Positions 56,480 to 64,000 of a DNA stretch of 64,000 nucleotides are shown in pieces (the first letter of the stretch is position 1; every line of letters starts with the position of its first letter). Source of the DNA: Clusia tigrina. Taxonomy: Eukaryota > Arthropoda > Insecta > Diptera > Clusiidae. Below the pieces are notes generated by a model, which ran no database searches, was not told the origin of the DNA, and saw only the letters and a program-made list of their open reading frames with translations. The stretch is taken from positions 127,889,829 to 127,953,828 of the forward strand of contig OV050032.1 in NCBI GenBank assembly GCA_920105625.2. Reading direction: 5' to 3'. Made by a program: the position numbers and the translations under genes.

Positions 56480-58818
56480 ATGACGAAGGAAGCGCAAGGA
56501 TTACTGCTGAGGCAGGAGCAAATTGGCGAAACGATTGAAAAGCTGGTCCGTAACTTTAAGAAAGACGCAGGTCACGAAAGGACAACGTGTATTACCGCAA
56601 GCGAATAACACAGTTGCAAAATCTGGGGAGAGAGTTCAACAATAATCACGGACTGTTGTTGCCTCACGCATTTGAGAACGGCAAGGAAAAATACTTTGCG
56701 GAAAATTACGCAGACTACATAAATAGTCTGGTCAACGAATGGGCAGATACATTTAGTTCTGAATTAGAGGGACTAGGACAAGAGATTGTGAGTTTGGTTT
56801 CGCCAGACGAGGAAATAAGGAACAGATTGAAATCAATACAGTCAGAGGTGAAACTGTTTACTGGGAAAATAGTTGACCAGTTCGAAGCGAGTACGAGCAG
56901 GGAAGAAGCTCAGGAATTGTGGAGGCAGGCGAACACCGGAGGAGCTGTGTCACCATTTGAAGTAGCGGATCAAGCCTTGACGGCAATCCAATAAAGGACA
57001 GAAGAAAAGTTGTTCAAATTTCAGGAGAAAACAGAAGATTTGAGAGCACAAAAAGAGTATCTCGAGAATAGGGTAAAGGAACTTTCTCGGAGATTGACGG
57101 AGACAGAGGAAGCAGCATCGCTGTTGGAAAAGGAGTGTGCGGAATTAAAAAGAGGACGGGCGACCAATAGGACCTCACTGAATAGGGAGAGATCAAAATC
57201 GGCATCAGCTGGATTTACGCAGACAGTATTGACATTGCCTCCGGAAGTACATTGGCCGGAATATTTAACACCAGAAGGGATAAGCCGAGTGGTAAAGCCA
57301 AAATTAGTACTTAATGAAGAAAGACAAGCGGAATTTTTGTTTGGCGCATCTGAAATCGGTGTCGAGCCTTTTTCTCCGGGAAGCCCGATAAATAACGAAA
57401 ATCAGGGATATCCGCCAAAAGAGCCACAACCAGTAACGGTACAGGAAAGTCCCAATACTGTGGACAGTATTTCGCCTGTACGAACACACGATCGAAGACT
57501 AATGAGTTTGAGTCCGTCATTGGTCAATTACCTCTCAGATCCGGGAGAAGTGAATCTAGGAAAAACCCATAACGATAGCGCTCAAGTCTTACCGGTCATA
57601 AATAAAACAAAAATACGCAAAATGGGTATAGAGGAGATTTCAAAGACAGTGGCCAGGCTAGTACCTGTGTTTACTGGTGCAGCTTCAGAGGATTTACGCT
57701 CAGAAGTTAACAGATTCATTCAAGGTTGTGAGCTTGCAAAGCAAAGCATAAGCCCTGATGAGTTGCAGGATTTCATCGACTGTGTTAAGCAAAGGTTATT
57801 TGGAGACGCGTACAACCTTGAGTTGCCAAAGCAATTCGCCAGTGTGGACGAGCTTTACGGTCTTATAAGGAGAACTTATCTGAAGGAAAGAACTTTGGAG
57901 GACATAACCCAAGAAATAAGAATCGGGAAGCAGCTGGTAAGTGAAGACATACGTGCCTTTGCCAGGCGTTTAGAGTCACTTCAGATGATGGCCCAGGAAA
58001 TAATCAGGAATAAGTACAATGGCATTGGAGATACAGCGTTATTACACGAAGTTGACGAGGCGGTGTTGACAACTTTCGTGGTGGGGCTCCGCAACTTGGT
58101 TCTAAAGATTCATATGCTGAATAGCAGAAGAGGAATTCTGGAGGAGTTAGTAGAAGAAGCAATTAGAGCACAAGTCCTCGTGGAACGGAGTACGGCTGGG
58201 TTAGGTGAGGTACACATGTTGGAAAATAGACAGGACATGTTCACCGCCGCTGTCGTGAACAGAGATGGAAGTAATTACATCCCAAACATATACAGAGGAG
58301 CATATAATCCCGGTGTCTCCCACAACAGAGCCGCGAATCCGAGAAATCCGTACAGGGGGTTTGTACAGAGGGCACCCACATGTTCGTTCTGCCGTAAGCA
58401 AAGTCATACAAGGGATGAGTGCATTACACGCAAAAACACGCCCTACTGTATGGAGTGCAAAACATATGGTCATGAGGCAAGTAGATAGTGCCAAAGAGGC
58501 ACGGTATGGAATCAGAATAGAAGGCAGCCAGCTACGAGGCGCCCGGTTCCACCCTTGAGGGACAGCAGGGGTAACTTCAGTAGTCCCCGAGTTAATTCAA
58601 CAGAAGGAATTAACCAAGGAAGAAATCCTTTCAAAACTGGGAGTGGTCAGCAGCAACCAAATTGGAATTCCAGAAGTGAACAAAGGATACGCAACACCCA
58701 ACAGGGGTTGAGATGCTTCTCATGTGGACGAATGGGTCATCGGGCAATGGAATGCAGGGAAAGACAATCCCAAGAAAAGAACCAGGGAAACTTCCAGCGG
58801 CCCAGTCGAGGCCAATAG
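56480..58818 (+). pseudogene. gag of element F with three zinc knuckles
   Basis: Starts at ATG 56480 (MTKEAQGLLLRQEQIGETIEKLV). A frameshift near 56580 leads to the main frame, which is open apart from TAA at 56992-56994 and TAG at 58486-58488. A coiled-coil-like Glu/Lys-rich segment (57010-57150) precedes a Ser/Pro spacer and the capsid part (FTGAASEDLRSEVNRFIQGCELAK, DIRAFARRLESLQMMAQEI). Knuckles are CSFCRKQSHTRDEC, a second CMECKTYGHEASR cut by the TAG, and CFSCGRMGHRAMEC. Stop at 58818. Gag should assemble the particle; the stops prevent this unless sequencing errors are involved. Confidence 0.85.
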
Positions 58819-58984
58819 ACTAGAAAGCCAAAAGAAAGGAAGTAATAATAAGGCCGGAAGTACGTGGGACTAGTTATGTAGGAACTAAGGTCCAGGAGAA
58901 GGAAGAGCAAGAGGCTCTCCAGTACCACGAAGAGTTAGGGAGTGGATATACGTCCATATTGGGAACAAAAGGAGGTTGCTTCGC

Positions 58985-60170
58985 TATGAGCAGGTGATGC
59001 CTTCATCGAATCAGCTACTGGAAAGCTAGTGCTATTAGTAGATTCAGGGGCGAACACTAGCCTCGTAAAATCTAGTGTTTTACGGAAGGGGCTAGACGTT
59101 AATCAAATGGACTTAAGAACGCTTAACGGAGCGTTTGGAGGGTGCATTAGGACATTGGGGTCGCTCGGAATAGGGCACAGTGGAGTTAAGGGTATGAGTT
59201 TTAGAGTGCACGCAGTCGAAGTGGATAGGAAAGGTATCCCGGCTGATGGGATAATTGGCCGCGATAATCTTTGGGGCCGCACCATACTGGATGCGCTCGA
59301 CAAGCATTTATCATTCTATGATAATAATAAGAATAGAATCCTTACTCTTCTATTAATATCATGGCAGGAAGGAACCGTGACTAGGGTTAAGAAGTGTGGT
59401 ATGGATGTAGTAAACGGAAGGTCAACCAGAGTAGTTACTATGCATGTAAAAATGAAACTTAGGACTGTTGTTTTGCACAAGCCGCAGCTAGCGGAGGGCG
59501 TATATATGGGAGAAACCATAACGCACGTTGACAAGGGTAAGGTGTACGCTTGTGTACTCAACGCCTCAGAAAAGGACTATCTGATGGATGAGGATTTTAG
59601 GCCCAAGTTCACTAGTTATGATAATTTTAAAGAACCGAATTATAGACCGGTTAATCAAATTAAGCAAGTAGATATAAGGAAAAGAATGGAGAGAGTGCTA
59701 GAATCACTGAAGTTAGACCAAAGCGTAAATTCAGAAGAGAAGGCATCAATAGAAGTTATTTGTGCGTCATTCCATGACATATTTTTGCTGGAAGGAGACC
59801 AGTTGACACATACACCAGAGGTAGAGCATGAAATACCTACTAGAGTAAATAGGCAAGTGCAGGGAATGTTAGAAGATAACATAATCTCACCGAGTATCTC
59901 GCCTTGGAATTCACCAATAATTTTGGTACCAAAGAAGGGAGGTACTCAGGGTGAGAAGAAGTGGAGAATGGTCGTCGATTTTAGGAAATTGAACGACGCC
60001 ACTATCAAGCAGGTGTTCCCGATACCAAGGATAGAAGAGATTCTGGATAAATTGGGGCATAGTAGATATTTTTCTACGCTTCATTTGGCGAGTGGCTACC
60101 ACCAAGTTCTGGTGGATAACCAAGATAAGCAGAAAACCACGCTCAGCACCGATTGAACACGGAGAAGTGT
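58985..60170 (+). pseudogene. Protease and N-terminal RT of element F
   Basis: The protease carries LLVDSGANTSLVK at 59029-59070 and GIIGRDNLWG near 59245. The linker continues in the same frame. Before RT, part of the fingers is deleted (EIPTRVNRQVQGML). RT has ISPSISPWNSPIILVPKKG and WRMVVDFRKLNDATI. Motif A reads STLHLASGYHQV: the catalytic Asp is His (codon 60082-60084). The frame stops at 60154-60156, and the palm motif YVDD is deleted before the next part. Confidence 0.85.
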
Positions 60171-62047
60171 CAATTTTTGCGAAGAGAGATGGTTTATTGA
60201 GGCCATCGTTGCTCAGAAGCAGGAGCACTGCATGACCCGCAGAATGTGGAATGCGTTAAAAATTTAGCGATTCCGAGAAACAGAAAGGAAGTGCAAGCAT
60301 TCCTAGGACTAGTGAACTATTATAGAAAGTTCGTAGAAGGACTAGCCGGAATTGCGTTGCCAGTGAATAAGTTGCTACGAAAAGAGGCAAAGTTCGAATG
60401 GACAGAAAGCTGTCAGCAAGCAATCGAGAGACTAAAGGAAATAATTAGCTCACCACCAATTTTGGCGTACCCCGATTTTGAGCAAACTTTTTTGTTGACC
60501 ACTGATGCTAGCAATGAAGCATTAGGGGCAGTATTGTCACAAGGGGAAGTCGGTAATGACCGAATAATAGCATTCGCAAGCAGGGCGCTTAGCGATACGG
60601 AGAAAAGATACTCCACAATAGAGAAGGAATTCGTAGCCATAGTGTGGGCTACGAAGCATTTTAGGGCATATCTGCTAGGACGCCCATTTAAGATATACAC
60701 TGATCACCAGCCGTTGAGAGGCATAGCCAATTTAAAAAACCAAACGTCTAGGCTAGCTAGGTTCAGACACAAATTGTCTGAGTATGATTTTGAAATCATA
60801 TACAAACCTGGGAAAAAGAATCTGAATGCGGATGCACTCAACAGAGTACCGCAGGCACAGAAGGTATCAGTAGTGCAAACGAGGGCCAAGGCACGGTCAG
60901 ATAAGGAGAAGGCCGAGAGAATGCAAAAGGATAAAGTTGATGCTACAACAGATGTTTGCAAGACGGGTGAAGATGCCCACGAACAAAGAGCCAGCAGTGT
61001 GGAATGGCTGGAGGATATAAAGGATATCCAGGCTGTGTTAAAGGGTTTCCATGATTCGCCTCTAGGAGGACACCAGGGATTCTGGAAAACCCATCACAGA
61101 ATTAGGCGAGTATACGGATGGAAGGGTATGCTCAAGGCCATTAAGAAATATATAAAGAGTTGTCCAAAATGTCAGGCCAATAAAAGTTCAAGGCTGACAA
61201 AGATGCCAATGGTGTTAACTGACACACCAAAACAGCCATTTGATAAAGTTCATATGGATATTGTAGGTATTTTACCTGAGACAGTTTCGGGAAACAAGTA
61301 CATATTGACGTTCCAAGATGATTTCTCAAAGTATATGGCGTGCGTGGCTATACCCGATGCTGAAGCAGGTACGGTGGGCAAGGCATTCTTTGATGAAATA
61401 ATAGCACGATACAACATACCTAACCGACAATGGTTCTAATTTTGTATCGAAACTATTCTCAGAAACGTGCAAAATGCTGGGAATCAAGAAGTTGCACATA
61501 ACACCATATCATCCACAGGCGAATGGCTCATTGGAACGTATTCATCGACCTCTGGCCGAGTACTTGCGCAGTTTTGCCAAAGAAGACGGCTCGAATTGGG
61601 ATCAATTTTTGACCACTGCAATGCATGTACACAATAATACGGTACATGTATCAACGAAGCAAACTCCGTTCAGGACGCTCTACGGGTTTGATTTCAATAT
61701 GCCAGCAAATCTGAAGCGCAATTGTGCGCCAGTGTACAATGCTGATGACCCGAATAAAGTGCAAAAGTATCAGCTACAGCGAGCGCACGAGTTGGTCAGA
61801 GAAAACCAGGATTGTGCTAAACGAGTAGCCAGGGAAGCCTATAACAAGGTACTAAACCCAGTAGTTTTTAACGTGGGTGATCAAGTACTCATGAATAATC
61901 AGGCTAGGAGAAAGGATGGGTGTGGATAGGTCCGTATGTAGTAGCAGAGATCCGAAGCCCAGTTACAACAGTCGTAACGATTAAGGGCAAAAATAAAAAG
62001 CTACATAATAATTTGTTGAAATTATTCCACATTAGACCACGCGACTA
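60171..62047 (+). pseudogene. RNase H and integrase of element F
   Basis: 60246-61439 is one open frame: RT thumb/connection (FLGLVNYYRKFVEGLAGIA), RNase H (TTDASNEALGAVLSQ, EKEFVAIVWATKHF, YTDHQPL), tether, integrase zinc domain (HDSPLGGHQGFWKTHHRI ... CPKCQ) and first catalytic Asp (HMDIVGI). A frameshift at about 61425 precedes the second Asp region (TDNGSNF, about 61426-61446) and then 61474-61929 with NGSLERIHRPLAEYL (Glu) and the chromatin-end GDQVLMNN. A last shift near 61920 leads to the tail, ending HIRPRD with a stop at 62045-62047. Confidence 0.88.
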
Positions 62048-63716
62048 AAGACATGTGTTAATAGTGTTTTACAAATGTTAACACAAGAGTAACAATGTAA
62101 ACATGTACGTGTGTGTATCAAATAACACACGCAGCGCCGATTTTCAGAGTCAATGGCAGTAAAAGTGTGCCACTTAAACTCGGGCAAGTAAAATTGACGT
62201 AATGAAAATCTGCTTATTAAGCACTATTGCCGAATGAAGACAGTAGAGAAAAATATTTTTTTTTACATATTAAATAATAATAAACGGGTTCATTGCACGT
62301 ATTTAAAAAATAAAATAAAATAGTAAGACAGTCGTGGGTAAGTAATATAAAACTTAACTTCAAATATGTACATACATACATACGGCGGTTAATGAAATGA
62401 AAGCAGTAGCGCCGGCCCCGTTGGTGAAGTAAATATATATGTATGTAACTGTATAATGTACAGAATGAATGTACGAGGGAATATTTAAAGAAGTAAGTAT
62501 TCTAGTTATAGGAATGGGTATGGCCATATACGTAAGTATGTAGGGACATTTGATTAGGAATTGGGAATTTGCAGATACAGCAGCAGGCTATATGTAGATA
62601 TACATAGGTTTTAACTGTTTATTGATTAGGAAATTAGCGTATGGAAATTTGAATAAATGTATATGTTGGGATATAAAAAAAATGTATAGGTTGATTGAGA
62701 AAATAAGCAATTAATTCTAGGTAATTTAAAGCGCCTTGAATGTATGTATGTAGCCATATACGAGCTAATTACAGGATGGAAAATAAAATCGTTAATGGAT
62801 ATATACATATCAGGCTAGAAGTAAATTTAAATAAAAAGTAATTGTATGCGATGAAAGATATAGTCATGCAATGGACAAAGTATGGAAACACATAGTCCAG
62901 TCCTCTTTTCCTCTAGGATACGGTAGCGAATCCGATAATGTAAGGGGAAAAGACGAGAGGATGCAAATTGAATGATATAGCATTCAATTATAGAATAAGG
63001 ATGTTATAGAAACATTGTTTTTTGTTTATATATTCAGGAATAGCGTATGTTTAAGAAAAGTTAAAGATTAGAAAAATTATAATCTGTGTAAAATTTCAGA
63101 TTAAAATTAAAGGTAGTTTAGAAAATAATTAGAGTTACAAAAATTAATTATTTAAAATCTAACTTTATAATGAAATAAGTGTTATAATAAAAAAATACAA
63201 ATCATTCTAAATCGGAAAATTATACCCAAGAGTATATATAGTACACATAGTGTATTTATTTAAATATTATATAATTTTGAAATTCATTTATTAAATTGAC
63301 TTATGAAATGTTTGACAAAAATTAAACATAGAAGAAATATCAAACTAAAATGTATATTAGAAAATTAAGAAAATTATTATAGGTGTTCTCTAAATAGCTC
63401 TGATGATGTGAAGCGAAGCAGGAAGTTCCGGGAACAGCGGATATTGGAATACGGTGCGGACTAAGGGACCAACATATTATTCGGAAAGATGTGTTTTTGT
63501 AAATCAGAGATTTTTGGCAGCTATCTAAGGTTTGTGACCCCAAGGATGCCAACATATTAGATTGGGGATGAATGGCGACGGATGTAATTTTAATTTTGCG
63601 AAACGGCATATGGCCGCAGCATTTGAACGCGTTGTGGATGAGTTATTGACAAGCAACGAAAAATAAACAAGTTTCCTTGCGGAGTCATATTTTGAATTGG
63701 ACAATTTTATAGCACA
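62048..63716 (+). other. Non-coding region after F pol
   Basis: AT-rich sequence with many short TATG/CATA words (GTATGTA repeats near 62360-62780) and no ORF of note. It may be the 3' region of F, or host DNA. No LTR copy of F is seen. Confidence 0.5.
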
Positions 63717-64000
63717 ATGTCCACCCAGTGTATCACAATCTCAACAGAATCGATTTTGGATAAGTTGAAGATGGGTAAAAGATTAAGGTGGGTGACTGAA
63801 ACCACCACCAAATATAATAAGCAGAGGAAATTTGGCTCACGGAAGTTAATTGCTTCATTGAAGTATATGTCCAATCTAGAGTATGAACATATGAAGTGTG
63901 ATTTACATATGAAATATGATTTAATACAAGAGGACACAGAGACTGGTTACCGATCAGAGTACACAAATTACATCATTAGACGTGTGTCTCAGAGATATAC
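63717..64000 (+). CDS. Unassigned open frame reaching the window edge
   Basis: From ATG 63717 the frame is open to the last base, 94 codons, with an in-frame TGA just upstream. It begins MSTQCITISTESILDKLKMG, is basic and Tyr-rich, and I recognise no domain. It could be the start of a gene, an exon, or a 3' ORF of element F (env position). At this length in AT-rich DNA it might also be chance; AT-rich frames of 94 codons are uncommon but not rare. Confidence 0.35.
   Translation, partial: MSTQCITISTESILDKLKMGKRLRWVTETTTKYNKQRKFGSRKLIASLKYMSNLEYEHMKCDLHMKYDLIQEDTETGYRSEYTNYIIRRVSQRY

Larger units (their letters stand above)
55040..64000 (+). mobile_element. Gypsy-like LTR element F, 3' end beyond window or lost
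   Basis: 5' LTR (start near 55040 estimated), Ser-type primer-binding site, 1.1-kb leader, gag with three zinc knuckles, protease, RT, RNase H and integrase in order. Pol ends at about 62047. No copy of the 5' LTR occurs downstream in the window, so the last 2 kb may be 3' region of F or unrelated DNA. RT is crippled by a deletion and a catalytic change. Confidence 0.82.

Overview
The window looks like repeat-dense, probably heterochromatic, DNA of an insect, most likely a dipteran; a tephritid-like fly is a guess. It is AT-rich and full of broken retrotransposons of the Ty3/gypsy, BEL/Pao, jockey/I, LOA and RTE kinds, plus a Tc1/mariner-type element with a DUF4817-like transposase. I see no intact host gene, no tRNA or rRNA gene, no CRISPR array and no bacterial feature. 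Almost every protein-coding stretch is a disabled TE gene, with the breaks visible as frameshifts, in-frame stops and deletions.

Layout. 1-2824: BEL/Pao copy 1 (minus strand), cut off at its 5' side by element A. 2825-19445: gypsy-like element A (plus strand, LTRs about 716 bp, an upstream ORF0, gag, pol). A is interrupted by a deleted mariner-like element (7880-8833) and by a complete env-bearing gypsy/errantivirus-like element Z (9072-17219, minus strand, 359-bp LTRs, TATA target duplication). A pol continues on the far side of each insertion. 19446-19905: an RNase H fragment of a non-LTR element whose RT part appears to lie at 40195-41540. Between these two pieces (19906-40190) is a tandem array, on the minus strand, of gypsy-like element B, a relative of A. 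Its units share LTRs, and each complete unit carries the same two older insertions: an env-bearing remnant C and a solo LTR D. BEL/Pao copy 2 (26153-34143) splits one unit.

41540-44640: low-information sequence, a 21-bp tandem repeat and a decayed member of a widespread arthropod repetitive ORF family. 44640-49355: a LOA-like non-LTR element with ORF1, ORF2 and a poly(A) tail. 49600-50200 and 53290-53796: smaller pieces of the same kind. 50825-52980: an RTE-like pseudogene. 53909-54395: a long (TA)n hairpin. 54700-55010: an integrase scrap. 55040-64000: gypsy-like element F (plus strand), whose 3' LTR is not in the window, ending in an unexplained reading frame that runs off the edge.

Points of most interest: (1) the shared-LTR tandem array of B; (2) ORF0, whose C-terminal motif and stop position are alike in A and B; (3) a zinc-knuckle/Arg-Ser-rich ORF behind pol in BEL copy 2, preceded by a good splice acceptor; (4) three hairpins in the C LTR whose arms differ but still pair; (5) duplicated LTR/primer-site junction motifs in A and D. 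All family names rest on motif recognition by eye, without any database search.
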